The notes: generated from the letters alone by a model not told the origin. A DNA stretch of 64,000 bases from Cryptomeria japonica (GCF_030272615.1 NC_081415.1:601669644-601733643), one strand, 5' to 3'; positions 44,330 through 58,286 are shown, numbered from the stretch's first letter. Translations and numbers: made by a program.

Positions 44330-44860
44330 GATAGGTAATCTAGTCCTTGATTTCTTTTTCTTTGCCTTATCATGATCATGAAATCAAATTCCTGAAACAA
44401 TAATAACCATCTGCATATACAACCATGTGTGACTAATTTATTAAGCAAGTAATTTAGTGGTTCATGATTAGTGAAGAATATAAATGGTGTAGATAGTAGA
44501 TAATGTCTATATTTATGAATTTGAATAGACCATAGCTAGTGCCTCCCTCTTTGTAGTGGTTTATCTCTTCTCTATGGTAGACATTTTTTTTTTTGGAAAA
44601 TGCAATTGGATCATCCTTATTCCCTTTAAGATGAGGCAAGAATGCTCCTAAGGCTATATTAGAAGAATCTATATGAACATGTAAAGGACTATTCTAGTCC
44701 CATAATGTCAAAATTGGTGCTTCTACAATCTTCTGCTTCAAAGTGTCTAATATTGTTTGGGCTTCATCATTCCAAGTTATACTCCAACTACTCTTCTTCT
44801 TCAAGAGTTCCTCTAGTGGTGTGGTAATTCTAGAATATCCTCTTATAAATTTTTGGAGAT
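44330..44860 (-). pseudogene. RNase H of the Tat/Athila-like relic
   Basis: Contains FIRGYSRITTPLEELLKKKS and TLKQKIVEAPILTLWD (the RT-RNase H connection) at 44694-44850. Further on come FFTNHEPLNYLLNKLVTHGC and RWLLLFQEFDFMIMI at 44340-44470. These match the DH-x-x-L-x-YLxNK and RWLLLLxEFDF blocks of plant Tat/Athila elements. Confidence 0.7.
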
Positions 44861-45620
44861 ATTGAGTATATCCCAAATAAATTTCACTTCTATCACACTC
44901 TTAGGTGATGACAAGTTCAATATCAAAGTAACCTTCATAGGATCTACCATCAATCCCTCCTTATATATGATATGGCCTAACAAGGTCCCAAATGATACTA
45001 CAAACATATATTTCTTTAATTTCAATTACGACTACATGCCTCTAAACCTATTCAACATCATCTAGAGTACTTGTATATGATCTTTCACCAATCCATAGAT
45101 TGTCCAATCATCCAAGTAGTCTTCAAGAAAACCATATATAAAATCCTTGAAAGTATTGAATATTATTTTAGAGAATACTATAGAGGCATTCTTCAATTCC
45201 AATGGCATCACTGTGTACATGTAACACCCCCATTTTGTAGCAAAAGTAGGTTTTTCTGATCTTCCTCCTTATCTTGAATTGGTGATATTCAAATAATCCA
45301 TTAGTGAATAGATATATCTTTCTTCCCACTACTGACTCCAAAACCTCTTTTGTAAATTGTGTAGGAAAAGGATCATGAATGCAAGCTATATTTAGCTACC
45401 AAAAGTTTACACAAATCCTTATCTCTTTGGTCTTCTTGGATTGAATCAACATAGGACTTATCCATTTTGCATCTTCTACTAGTTTAAAGATTTTGATAGT
45501 TTGCATTTTGTCCAACTTTGTTTCAACCTTCCTCTTCATATTGGAATTTAGTTTGTAGGGTCTCTTTTAGACTAATTTAGCTCATTCCTTCAACAGGATC
45601 TTCATCATTCCCAATTCCTC
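44861..45620 (-). pseudogene. pol: Reverse transcriptase of the Tat/Athila-like relic
   Basis: KLVEDAKWISPMLIQSKKTK and EIRICVNFW (about 45400-45500), FTKEVLESVVGRKIYLFTNG then LFEYHQ (45304-45370), and VVSFGTLLGHIIYKEGLMVD and PMKVTLILNLSSP (44880-45000). The family forms are WVSPxVxxPKK, IRICVDxRKLN, FTDGFSGYHQ and LLGHIxSxxGxxVDPxK. The F-T-D-G-F form of the second motif points to the Tat/Athila branch rather than to chromoviruses. The YVDD box lies in the decayed part. Confidence 0.75.
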
Positions 45621-46878
45621 CTTGATTCATTTCATTTATGAATGTCTTTGAGAATAAATCTTGGCACTCTAATAGAGTTTCCACCACTTACGCTACCATC
45701 TTCCAATTCCAATAATCACCAATTTTCACTAGTTTGGGGGTTTGCTTCTATTGCATTTTTTTCTTAACTCAATTTGACCAAATTGTTGTAGTATTTTCCT
45801 TTATGTTCATTTGATTCTTCTATCTCTCTTTCACAATCTATATTATTCCAAGATCCTTTTTCTCCTTATTGTCCAGTTGGGTTGCTTAAAATTGTCTACT
45901 TACTTTAGCTAATTGCATGTCTAACCATTCAATGTATTTCTTGATTCCTTCTTCCTTGGAGTTTGGGGAGAGGAGTTGTGGTACCAAAAAATTTTAATCC
46001 TTTTTTAGACTAAATATGATATTCTTCATTTTGAGTAATGTGGTATGTGTCTATGGATTTTTACTATTAAAAAAAATGTTTGTATAAAGTTTGTAGTTAT
46101 CTCTTTCCATGCGTTGGTTTGTCCCCTCTGATCCTAATTGATGTACCAAGTCTGCACTACTGATGAAAATGTCCAACAGAATGATTGAATATATAATCTA
46201 TTATCATATTTATACCTTTCCTACCAACAATGTATGCATGTGTGCAAGTGATCCTCTGGAAAGATATCTCCTTTGTATTTTGGTATATTTGGATATTATC
46301 CTTTGTCTAATAGGTATCCTGCTCTAATCAAGGTATTCAAAGCTTTCTATATTTTTATAGTCCTCTTGTGTGTGTTTTACCAACATGTGGCACTACAAGT
46401 AAGTGGATACATGAGGATCTCCAACCTATGGCCTTCATTTTAAAAGATTTTCTCAATCTACTCAATATAAGCCCTTTTCCTGTAAATCTCCAACTTTGGA
46501 ATTTTTAGGTAGCTTGATATGGGATATACCTTTGGAAATTTGATTTTCCTCATGGGATACCTCTTCTTGATTGGATTTTTCATTGGTACAAGGATCTTGC
46601 AGTACCTCCTCCTCAATTGAATCTTCCTCAAATGAATCTTCTTCAATCTATTCTTCATACGATAACTTTATGATCATGAAATTCCTCTAAGAGGAAAAGA
46701 TCGTACTAGATACTACACTTTTGGTTGATCATTCAACCATACCTCTAGTACTACCTCACAATGTGTGGTCCTATTTGTCTCATTTATTTTGATTCTTCTA
46801 AATTAGGTTCATCCCAAACTTTAGTGGTAGATAGCTTAGTTATAATATTTATGTTCCTATCATCCTCCTCATATTCCT

Positions 46879-47270
46879 TCACACTCCTATGAAATATTCT
46901 TTCAAAATCTTCCCCAAAGAAATGTGCACTATCTTCTTACTATCGACAAATGGTATTTTTTCATTCCTGACATCTATCACTCCCTTGGAATCAATGAACC
47001 ATCTTAATCCTAGTACTGAATCAAATGAATCAAAAGTTTCCTTGGCTTTTACTACTTCAAAGTCTAAAAATTCCTTGATGACATGAACATTAACCTCTAG
47101 TAGCTCTTCCAAGTTCCCACTACCTTCATATTGATTCATGTTGTATTTGGTGCAAGTGTGGGTTTCCTCTTGAATACTTACATATCCTCTTTGGTAACAA
47201 ATACACATTTGGACCTAAGTCTACCATAACTCTTTTAATATTTTTATGATAAATGGAGGGGTCTATCATA
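46879..47270 (-). pseudogene. Protease region of the Tat/Athila-like relic
   Basis: The minus strand at 47185-47240 reads IKRVMVDLGPNVYLLPKR. This resembles the retropepsin segment VDLGANVNVLPKK of this branch, where the expected D-S/T-G is D-L-G. A 109-residue open frame (46879-47208) continues in another frame, showing a shift inside the domain. Confidence 0.6.
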
Positions 47271-48612
47271 ATCAACCTAGTCTTTGATTACTTCCCAACT
47301 AGTTAGACTTCTGGTGTTGACTTCTTGTTCCATTTTTTTGTTGAATTGCTTCAATTTTTCTAATAGGTCATGTTCTCCTACTATTTGCATCATCTATTTG
47401 ATATTTTTCACTTCTCATTTTGTGATGTAACATATTTTCTCCTTCTCCTTACTCTATTCTTGCTCCATTATTATCCTAGTCTTCTAAATGATCTAATCAT
47501 GTTGCTACTTGGTAGGGTGGAACTTTTCTTCCTCCTTAAATCTCTCCTCTTTAGTAATTATTGAGAATTGCTTTCTGGTATTAGCCCCTCGTTTAGTCAC
47601 TATTGTGTTTTTTCTCTTTTTCTAAGTCTTTTATTCCATGCAATACTCATCTTTGTTAGTTCTTCTCTCTTCTAAAGTATACCTACATCTTTTCAACCAT
47701 GTCACATCTCCTTGTTTCTTTTGGAGGAGTATTGGGTGCCTTGCGAAGAAGTCTGGCTTCTCTAGTTGCATTTGATCTCTATGGATCATCACTTTGGGTT
47801 GTCAGTGTCACATGCTTGTAATATTGGTGCACCCTCTCACAATTGAATAGTTCATGGTCATCTTGACCATAAAATCCACACTTGTTCCTATTTTCTCCTT
47901 AATACTTAGTTGTGTAGTGGCTTACCTTGTCACAATTAAAACAAGTAGCATTTGATCACATTCCTCTATCTCAACCTTGGCCTCTACCTTTATGATATGA
48001 TCCATTGTTGTTGTAGGGTTCTAGAGTTTGTATTGTGTTTGCATTTATTTGGTTCTACTAACCTAGGGGTTCTCTATATCCACTTTCATGATCATACAAC
48101 TTGCTTCTACCCTGGTCCTTTCACATATTCCATATCTCTATCATAATTTGGTTTTATGTGGAATTGTTGGGAAGGGAAATATGTTGTCTTATGATCATCC
48201 CATTGTTCACAAGTGTCACGTTACACTAAATGTGGTTTCTAGACTGCATGAAGATCAACCCTTAGTGCATTTTCTTTTCTTCTCTCCAGTCTCCTTTGGG
48301 CATTCATTCCACACATGTCCCTCTCTACCACAATAAGAACTCCAAATATTTGGCCTTTGAGGCCCTATCTCCTATTTCATGACCCCTTGTCAGAATTCCA
48401 ACTGTTCAAATTCTACCTATAGTTGCTCTATATTTTTGCTTTCTCTCTACTTTTCCACCTTGTGCTATGATTGGTTCTCTATCAGATAGGCTAATGCCAA
48501 TAATTATGAGTATGTAGAAAAATATCTCCCTTCTAATGCCATCCTCAACTATGGTGTCACCACAATTCCATCTTTTGCTTGTCATTAAGAGGTTCTTCTA
48601 GCATTTGCACCA

Positions 48613-49930
<1,318 letters not shown>

Positions 49931-51784
49931 ATTATGGACACAGTGGAAGCTTCATGAATTCAATTTGGACTACTTTTTTAAAACTCCCATCAAATTTAGT
50001 GATTGATTCATCTCCTTGCGGTGATAATTATCACAATTTTAGTAACCCCTTCTCTAAATAGTTCTGGGCTATCAAATTTTCAAGAAATATTTAATTAGTG
50101 CCTCCTTCAGTTTATAAATGATTAAGTAACATTTAAAATTATAATTTTTATATAAATATTTTTTATTTAACTTCATTGATAAAAAGATAAACATTAAAAA
50201 AGGAGGGTTATAGAAAAACACACCTACAAAATTTCATTAAACCATGTCAAAATAAATATAAATAAAGACTAAAATCTTAATTTAAAAATGTCTATTAAAT
50301 AAATACATTTAAAATCTAGTGCCTATTCAATATTCTATCAAACCTGTAGCAAATGCATAATGAATATTTGATTTCTTAGATCTTTACTAGATATTTTAAT
50401 TACTGAGTAAATGTCACCAGCCAAAGTCTTCACTGCCTACCATGTCTTCAAATATATATCTTGCATTGTTGTACACACAAAATCAAGGACATTTGCAGTA
50501 GAGAATGTGCACTAGTTTGCAGGATTCATTAATAATATACATGCTTCTATATCCATGTTTATTTTAATATATAGTTGGTGATGCTAAGGATGAGTCCAAC
50601 AAGAAATCTATAGGACTTTATTAGTTTTGATCCTAGTTTGAGCTATCAGTATTACAATTATGAAATACATTCAACTGATCACACCAGTGCTTGTCTATTG
50701 TCTATTATCAACAATCATGTAATTTGGATTTTTATTCATAGAGATACAAAAGAGGACATAATGTACAATTCAAAAAAACATCATATTTGGGATGATGTAT
50801 GACATTATCTAAAATTATATTTTTGACATAGAGTAATTGTTGATTAATTGAACATAATATTAAAAATTTTAAAATATAATCTAAAACATTAATTATGAAC
50901 TTCAAACAATTTTTGTATAAAAAATTAAGTTCATATATATTAGGTTTTCCCTAAAGAATCCTCAACATGAATATGACAAGACTAATACTTATTTAAAGCC
51001 AGTGCCATAATAAAAAAATATGGAGACAAATAAATATGTAACACATTTATCAAGGGAGGGGAATGACGATTCTTAGAATAAAGTAATATGACAAGATCCC
51101 TTGTTTTTTAATGGTAATCCTTAATATTGTCACATTTATTCATTTTTTTTCAACATTTTGTTGGATGACTACTTCTAGGTAGATCTTTTTAATTTCACTC
51201 TTATGCAAAGTTGGAGGCTATTATAGAGCAAGAACATGTGGCTCCGTCTTGAAGAATTTGCTAAGAAGTCCACTAAACTTTACCTAGGTGACCAAAAAGC
51301 ATTTGTAGAGGAAATGAGGTTTGTGGTTGTGAAACTCCACACAAGAGATGTGGCCAAAGAAAAATTTCTATTGTGGTAGGGTTTCTTAAGATTTTACTAT
51401 AGGTTTTTCTCATTTTCTCATTAGCATAGCATTTTATCCTTGTATTACTTAATACATCATTATAGCTACCAGTTTCTCTATCTCCTTTGATCTCATCTAG
51501 GCTATAGCAAGCAATAGTCAGATAGATTGAATGGAGGATTGAAAGCAACCCCTACAATTCTATGGGGAATGTTCGTGTGTCCAAAAGGAAGTTACTCATG
51601 TTCTTTTCCTTATCATCAATTTTTCTTGAAAAGATTTAAGATTTTTTACAATTTACAATCTAAATCCCCATTGAGATGACCAATTAAGGAAAAGAGACCT
51701 TCATAAATTCTAGTGGGAAGTAATACTTGTGTAGAGAGGATAATGCATAGAAATCATGAATGGAGGAACATCCAACCATATTTT
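49931..51784. other. 1.85 kb without a supported gene
   Basis: AT-rich. The minus ORF at 51273-51548 has no recognisable motif. Sequence below 51784 may include further decayed parts of the PPR remnant, but I cannot show it. Confidence 0.3.
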
Positions 51785-51966
51785 TCCTTCTTTAGCATAT
51801 CCATTCCCTGCTTTGAAGCTCCCATTATCGCCACAAGTAGGAAGGATAGTCCCATGGGCTATAAGAATTTTGATTTTCACTTAACATTTTAATTTTTCAT
51901 GATCGTTTCTAAAGCCTTTTCAACAAATCCATTTTGTGCATATCCTACTAGGATTGCCATCTATGA
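51785..51966 (-). pseudogene. PPR-protein remnant
   Basis: Minus translation reads MAILVGYAQNGFVEKALETI, a stop-containing spacer, and LLVAIMGASKQGMDM. Plant pentatricopeptide proteins have W-x-AMIxGYAQNGxxEKALExF followed about 25 residues later by LxACAxxGALxQGMxIH. Spacing and words agree, with three stops between. Neighbouring repeats are not recognisable. PPR proteins bind organellar RNA. Confidence 0.5.
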
Positions 51967-52279
51967 GCTCACATATGATAGAGCTAGATCTACTAGACCA
52001 GAGGGAGAATGATTGGTATCTTCTATCTTATAAATTTAAATTGTGGTGTTACCCAATCCACTTGCTAATCAAAGAAATGCTCAGGTGTGTAGAATACTCA
52101 AATAGAGGTGTCGTTTGCCCTATTATTTCCTCACCTATATTTCATAAAACCTTATTTATTTATTTATTTTATTAAGACATCAAGAGTCATGTCCAAAATT
52201 ATTTCCATGCTAGGTAAACTAAGTGAAAAATCTTCATTGTTTCATTCTCTATTTAAATTGAGACCTAATTACCTCTCAT
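51967..52279. other. No gene seen
   Basis: AT-rich; includes a short TTTA repeat near 52148-52170. Confidence 0.3.
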
Positions 52280-53630
52280 TGATGCAGAGAGTCTTGGAGC
52301 TAATCCTAATCACCTAGTAGTCTTGGTTGCTCACATCAACCCTCTAAATCCTCAAGCCCATCCAATGGCACTTGGTAGGGGTTTTTCTATTCAGACCTCC
52401 AAGGTCTAATCCACTTTGGGTTTCCTCAAAGGTATAGCCTACTAATCTTTAACAACCAACTCTTTCGATTGAGGATTCCACCTCAATCCCTAATACACCC
52501 CCAAGGCTCCAACAACCCTTGCTGAGGATTTTTCTCCTCCAACCTATTCTAGGTGAGCAACATAAGTTTACATAGTGTATTTAATGTCCTTTAGGGGTTT
52601 TAGTGCTTTTAATCCCATCACCAAGCTTTTCTAACCTCACTTTGGCTCTACCAGCTACAAATAGGCCTAATGCAAATAGCCCTCCTATGCCAGTTTTTAT
52701 GGCTTTGTTTGAAAAATTCCCACACAAGGCCACAAATAAATTATAGAATTGAGTACCCTTTTCAAATTTACAAACACTATTGGAAAATTTCATCTGGGTT
52801 AACCATACACATGGGGTTTCCAATACTGCACTATTTTTAAGGGTTATAAGCCTACCAAGTGACTCTCAAACTCGTTCTTGAAAAGGTTCACCAATAAAAA
52901 CATCTACCAAAAATAATCATGGAGTATTAAAGGGAAGTCAAACATATTTCCAACCATATGTCATTTGGTCTTCTACCAATCCACACGTGCTCAAGATTTG
53001 CACATCTTCTACTATCCTAACTCACTAGCTCCTAGCAGTGAGCCTAGGGCTTCATTATAGCTCCTCCACAAAGGCCTGTAAGACAAAAAATCCTAATACA
53101 ATCATATGTATAGACCCTAACTTATCATTCCACTTGATTTCAATAGGGTCCATCAATGGATGCTCAGGTTAGAGCCATTTTGCTCTTAAACCCTACTTTG
53201 CAAGGGTTTTACACCTAGTCACAAGAAATGAACTAGAACTCTGCAACCAAACACAAACAAACTTGCTAATCTACCTTGTTGTATAGAAAATTTAATAAAA
53301 TCTCATTCCTTACAATTATATTTCTCTGACAAGTCCGTACTGAACCGTACAATGCAATGAAACTAAGGAAAAACTATCAAAAACAATACAATAGACCCCT
53401 ATTACATGATAACAATGATCTATAGTCCTACTCCTGTGATCTACATTAGCATTTCAACTTCTTAGGTTGATAGCATCTTGAACACAAATGACACAACCCA
53501 AAGATTGGAAAACTCAACCATGGCTCTACTGAGTCCCAAATGGTTGGTCCATTATTATATCATGAAAGACAACACACAAAACTTAGAAGAAAACAAAATT
53601 GTATCTTGGAGTGTTAGGTACCCTGCACCA
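52280..53630 (-). mobile_element. 3' LTR of the minus-strand chromovirus (1.35 kb)
   Basis: On the minus strand it begins TGGTGCAGGG after a polypurine tract and ends CTCTGCATCA. The same terminal 207 bp recurs at 58287 and 61277, each time next to a primer site, which fixes the LTR end. The five bases beyond the end are CTCAT (52275-52279); the partner duplication would lie outside the window. Confidence 0.75.
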
Positions 53631-53642
53631 TACTCCCCTATG
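53631..53642 (-). other. Polypurine tract of the minus-strand chromovirus
   Basis: Minus strand reads CATAGGGGAGTA directly before the presumed LTR start. Confidence 0.55.
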
Positions 53643-53651
53643 AAAAAGAAC

Positions 53652-54140
53652 TCAAGTCCCTTGAGTGAAGAGGTCTGCAATGTCCACTTCGTGCTGGAGT
53701 ATATCTGATTTTGACATCCACATAGCATCTAAATCTGAAAATCCTTCCCACTTGACTAGATAATGCTTGTAGACTCCTTTCCTTTTCTTCTTTACTACCT
53801 TGGTGTCCAAGACACTTTCCAACTTGACTGGTTGGCTTGGTGGCAAATATCTCATCCAATCTTCACTAACTTGTGATGATATGTCCAACTGATTTGTTTG
53901 TGACTCTCCCTTGTATGGATAGAGATCACATACATTAAAGATAGGAGAAATAGCCAAGCTGGGAGGGAGTTCAACATCATATGCATTTTGTCCATATTTG
54001 TGCACCACCTTGAGAGGTCCAATATTCTTCATTAATAGCTTGGTAGACTTCCCTTTTGGAAGTCTCTCCTTCCTTAAGTATGCTAATACTAAGTCTCCAA
54101 CTTTAAATTGCACATTCTTTCTTGTTTTATCAGAATTCAC
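53652..54140 (-). pseudogene. Integrase C-terminus and chromodomain of the minus-strand chromovirus
   Basis: An intact 162-residue frame. The first part, FKVGDLVLAYLRKERLPKGK then YDVELPPSLAISPIFNVCDL, is the integrase tail. Residues 107-152 form a chromodomain: LESVLDTKVV, then GVYKHYLVKWEGFSDLDAMW. Such domains recognise modified histone tails. The stop at 53652 lies just before the polypurine tract, as in complete chromoviruses. Confidence 0.85.
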
Positions 54141-55006
54141 TTTATACTGCTTGGACTTTTATTGTAAGGTCTGCCTTACATTATCATGCACCTCTTTGAT
54201 ACCTTCTGCAAAATTCTCACCTTGTGCACTCTTGGGTACCATAGAACTGAGATCTCTGAGCTCTAATATGCTCCTAGGATGAAATCCATACACTATCTCA
54301 AAGGGACCCCTACCTGTGCTACGGTTCACTAAGTCATTGTATGCATATTCTACCTGACTGAGTACTAAATCCCAAGTCTACCCATGTTGTTTTGTAAGAC
54401 ACCTTAGAAAGCTACCCAATGATCTATTGACTACCTCTATCTGCCAATATGATTGTGGATGATAGGAAGATGAAAAGGATAACTTGGTGCCCGACTTTAT
54501 CCAAAGTGTCTTAAGAACTTCACATCTCTATCACTAACAATGTTGATTGGAAGACCATGAATTTTTACTATCTCCTTGAAGAAGAGGCTTGCAATGTACA
54601 TGGCATCATTGGTGCTCTTGCAAGGTATAAAATGTGCCATTTTGCTGAACCTATCTACCACCACATACGCACTATCAAATCCCCTTGGAGTTCTTGGCAA
54701 GCCTAACACAAAATCCATGCTCAAACATTCCCAAGGCTCCTGAGGTATGACCAAAGGTTGATATAGACCTGTATTACTTGATGATCCTTTTTCTCTTTGT
54801 TAGATTGTACATTGCTCTACAAACCTTCTGACTTCTGATTGCAACTTGGGCCAATAGTAAAACCTACCAACCTTCTCCAAAGTCTTATGTATGCCAAAAT
54901 GACGTCCTAGACCTCCTTGATGCTTTTCTTGGATAATGTTTTGTCTCATTGAACATAGGGGTATGCAAAGAAGATTTCCTTTGAATAGTAAACCCTCTTT
55001 TATCAT
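54141..55006 (-). pseudogene. Integrase of the minus-strand chromovirus
   Basis: Zinc-binding H2C2 segment at 54800-55006 (EKHQGGLGRHFGIHKTLEKV then FVEQCTI). Catalytic core start at 54497-54754 ([54 protein letters not shown]). After a frameshift near 54497 it continues as WQIEVVNRSLGSFLRC, VEYAYNDLVNRSTGRGPFEI and VYGFHPRSILELRDL. The first two catalytic aspartates are present (MDF and SDRD). The frameshift inactivates it. Confidence 0.8.
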
Positions 55007-55504
55007 ATAATATATTCTGAATAAGAGACATGAGAGGTGTTAGAGAAATCAGAACAAACACTATATATCTCTGCAAAATCCTTATCATCTTTGTAGAGGT
55101 CTTTTAACTCACTCAAACCTAGACTTTGCAATTGTATCTCTTGCATAGTCCTGAGTCTCCTAATTAGGGCATCAACTACCTTTTTTGTTGTGCCCTTTTT
55201 TTGATTAATAGTGAAGGTATATGATTGTAGGTATTCAACCCACTTTAGGTGTCTCTGGTTCAACTTCTCTTGCCTATTGAGGAAACTAAGGGCATGGTTG
55301 TCAGTGAAAACTACAAACTCTTTGGGCATAAGGTAATGACGCCACTTCTTTAATTCTTGGACCATTGCATACATCCAAGTCATATGTGGATTACCTTTTC
55401 TTAGATTCATTTAACTTCTCTAAGAAGAAGGCTATAGGATGACCCTCTTGGCTTAAAACTGCACCTATTTCCCTTTGGCTAGCATCACATTCTACTGTAA
55501 ACAA
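55007..55504 (-). pseudogene. RNase H of the minus-strand chromovirus
   Basis: VECDASQREIGAVLSQEGHP precedes a shift, then the frame at 55003-55410 carries WRHYLMPKEFVVFTDNHALS, FLNRQEKLNQRHLKWVEYLQ and VVDALIRR. These are the standard DAS, DH and D-A-L-S-R blocks of gypsy RNase H, with DNH keeping the aspartate. A TAA at 55507 separates it from RT. Confidence 0.8.
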
Positions 55505-56563
55505 CTAATTGAAATCAGGCAATCTAAGAGATGGTAGCTCTACTACCTTAGCTTTCAACAATTCAAATACCTTACTGGCTTCTCCTGTCCACTTAAAGTG
55601 ACATTTAATCCCTCCTTTAATGGTGTTGAGTATAGGAGCACAAACATGGCTAAAGTTTCTCACAAACTTCCTATAAAAAGATGCCATTCCATGAAAACTT
55701 CTAACATCATTTACGCCCCTAGGTGTAGGTAAATTAAGTATTGCTTCTACCTTACTTGGATCCATCTTTAAGTAACCTTGTGAAATAACAAAACCAAGGT
55801 AAACTAACTGTATTTTAAAAAACTCATATTTTTCAAGGTTGATTTTGAGTTGAGCCTCCTTCAACTTCTTCAAGACCATCTCCACATGCTTGAGGTGTTT
55901 CTCCTTGGACCTGCTGAAGATCAAAATGTCATCAAGATACATAATAACAACTCTACCAATAAACTCAACAAATACTTCATTCATGAGCCTTTGGAAGGTA
56001 CTGGGTGCATTAGTGAGGCCAAATAGCATCACCAACCACTCATATAGGCCTGCAATGGTTCTAAAGGCTATCTTCCATTCATCACCAGGTCTGAATCTTA
56101 TCTGATGATAACCAAACTTCAAGTCCACCTTTGTAAAATATCTTGCACCTCCTAGATTGTCCAATAGGTCCTCAATCCTTGGCATGGGAAACTCGTACCT
56201 AATAGTGATCTTATTGATTGCTCTTGAGTCAGTGCACATCTTGGAGTTTCCTCCTTTTTTAGGCACTAATACAATAGGAACAACATATGGACTCAAACTA
56301 TTTTTAATGAACTCCTTGTCCAAGATTTCTTGCACTTGGTTCGCGATCTCTTCATTTTGACTAGGTGTCATTTCATAAGCCACTTTGTTAGGTAGATCTG
56401 CCACAGGTATCATGTCTATTTGATGATTCACATCTCTCATTGAAGGCAAAGAATCAGGCATATCATCACCTATAAATTCTTCATAATGTTTTAGTAAACC
56501 TTTCATCTCTTGAGGCACTTCACTCATTGTATTTTCCTTTGCTTCATCTCTATGCTTCAACAC
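55505..56563 (-). CDS. pol: Reverse transcriptase of the minus-strand chromovirus (open, unit 1)
   Basis: A 352-residue uninterrupted frame, the longest in the window. Landmarks by residue: SPYVVPIVLVPKKGG 91-105, VDLKFGYHQI 146-155 (usually VDLKSGYHQI), [18 protein letters not shown] 181-198, catalytic YLDD 209-212, LGFVISQGYLKMDP 256-269 and FYRKFVRNFS 296-305. It makes cDNA from the element RNA as part of the gag-pol polyprotein. Flanking domains carry stops, so it is not a separate functional gene. The start ATG at 56563 is arbitrary, since RT is normally released from a precursor. Confidence 0.85.
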   Translation of the reverse strand: MLKHRDEAKENTMSEVPQEMKGLLKHYEEFIGDDMPDSLPSMRDVNHQIDMIPVADLPNKVAYEMTPSQNEEIANQVQEILDKEFIKNSLSPYVVPIVLVPKKGGNSKMCTDSRAINKITIRYEFPMPRIEDLLDNLGGARYFTKVDLKFGYHQIRFRPGDEWKIAFRTIAGLYEWLVMLFGLTNAPSTFQRLMNEVFVEFIGRVVIMYLDDILIFSRSKEKHLKHVEMVLKKLKEAQLKINLEKYEFFKIQLVYLGFVISQGYLKMDPSKVEAILNLPTPRGVNDVRSFHGMASFYRKFVRNFSHVCAPILNTIKGGIKCHFKWTGEASKVFELLKAKVVELPSLRLPDFN

Positions 56564-57010
56564 TATAGCATATCCCTGATTATCTTCTTATTTCAATAAT
56601 TTAAGAAACTCTTTACCACTCAACAACATGACACTTGACCCTCTTGTTTTTCCTCTTTTGGATCAAGTAATGGATCCATCTGATACTTCTTGCCATTCTT
56701 GGTGATGACATGATGTTCTTTTCTCCATCATTAATAGCTCTCACATCATATTGCCATGGATGGCCCAAAAGCAAATGACAAGTATCCATAGGCAATATCT
56801 CACATCATAGTTTGTCTTTATACTCACCAATTTCAAAGTTCACCCATGCTTGTTCATCAACTAAGACATGCTAACCCTAGTTGAGCCATGATACCTTGTA
56901 AGGAGTGAGATATAGTAGTCTTTTAAGTTTGAGCTTATCCACCATTTTGACTAAGACAATGTTCATAGTGGATCCTGAATACACAATCACCTTACAAATT
57001 TTCCCATGTG
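56564..57010 (-). pseudogene. Protease region of the minus-strand chromovirus (unit 1)
   Basis: Reads IVYSGSTMNIV then VDKLKLKRLLYLTPYKVSWL, and MDTCHLLLGHPWQYDVRAIN. The retropepsin active site D-S-G-S has become Y-S-G-S, losing the catalytic aspartate. The LLGHPW-x-YD end of the domain is intact. Confidence 0.7.
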
Positions 57011-58249
57011 ACTTACAAGTGGTCCTAAAGAAACTTTTCCTTTGTGGTGTCTCTTGAGCTCAGGGTATCTTGAGAATTTTCCTTCTGATCATTAAGTTTT
57101 CTCCATTTGTCACTGGTTGTGCCTTGTTGATTGGAGAGGTCTCAGTTTGAGTGTCCTCCTCTTGCACCAACTAAGTCCTTATTTCACCAATGTATGAGCT
57201 TGATGATCTTGAGGCTTTTCCCGTGCACCTACTCATGGTATGTCCAACTTGACTGCAATGATAGCACCTACCAGTGAAGACTATACTTTTTCTTCCTAAA
57301 CTTCCAAACCTACCCCTAAAATTGCTCCTTGTTCTAAAGGATCCTCTGCATGTTCCTCTTTGTGATTCCCCACTACCTTCTTGGCTTTTTTGCTCTTCAT
57401 TTCTTGATGTATTATTCCCTCTATCAAAGGTTCCTCTATCTCTGAAATTCTTACCACCCCTATGTTTCTAATTTTGTTCACTCCTCCTCTTGATCTTTTC
57501 CTCTACCCTTAATGCCAACTGAAAACAATTATGAAAAGTGTCTGGTGTGAGGATACTTATCTCATCTTGTATGTTTTGTCTAAGGCTATTCATGTACCTA
57601 GCCAATTTCTCCACTTCATTCTCATGTTTCCTTAGCCCTCAAACTAAGTTTGAGGAATTTCTCAGTGTATGCTTTGACATCTATCTCCCTTTGTTTCAAA
57701 TTTTGTAGTCTCTTATGGATTTGAACTTCATGATCTTTCTAGTAGGAATTGAGCCTTAAGCCTAATCTCCATATGCTCACCTTCTTGTACCCTTTCTTCT
57801 TGCATCACGTTCCACCAAACTAATGTTGGTCCCATCAATCTTGATTTGGCCACATTTACTCGTTTCTCCTCTGCTACTTCCTTATAATCAAAATGATTAT
57901 TTAGGGCATCTATCCAATATAGAAACTCTTCTCCATTGAGATTTCCTCCATAGGTGGGCAATCTATCCAAATTATCCTTGGAGATGGATTTGACTACATC
58001 CAAGAATAGCTTTTGGTGTTGAGGCATTTCTACTGCTGCTTGTTCCTCTCCATCTTCCATTTCTTCATCTGTCTCATTTCCTTATTCTATCTTAACCTTC
58101 CCCTTCTCCTTCTTAGCATCTCTGATTCCTATGCTTCCTTCTACATCCTTCAATCCTTCTATCATCTCTGCCACCATCTATGTGATGGCTTCTAGAGTCA
58201 TATCCTTTGGAGGCATTGAACTTGGTTTTGATTCCTCACAGTTTGACAT
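57011..58249 (-). pseudogene. gag: gag of the minus-strand chromovirus (unit 1)
   Basis: Starts at the ATG at 58249-58247 (MSNCEESKPSSMPP), 18 bases beyond the primer site. Core landmarks: KLFLDVVKSISKDNLDRLPT, YGGNLNGEEFLYWIDALNNH, LMGPTLVWWNVMQEERVQEG (57728-58060). The zinc knuckle CYHCSQVGHTMSRC lies at 57222-57271. Frames change several times. The second half is preserved only as fragments. Confidence 0.75.
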
Positions 58250-58266
58250 ACACCAAATCTTTCAAA

Positions 58267-58283
58267 GGGTGGCTCTGATACCA
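58267..58283 (-). other. Primer binding site, unit 1
   Basis: Minus strand TGGTATCAGAGCCACCC, complementary to initiator Met tRNA, three bases after the LTR fragment. Confidence 0.85.
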
Positions 58284-58286
58284 CTC

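Noticed and set aside
51000-51600. Possible further coding remnant on the minus strand
   Set aside because: The translation is open in places but gives no recognisable motif, and extension of the PPR remnant could not be shown.
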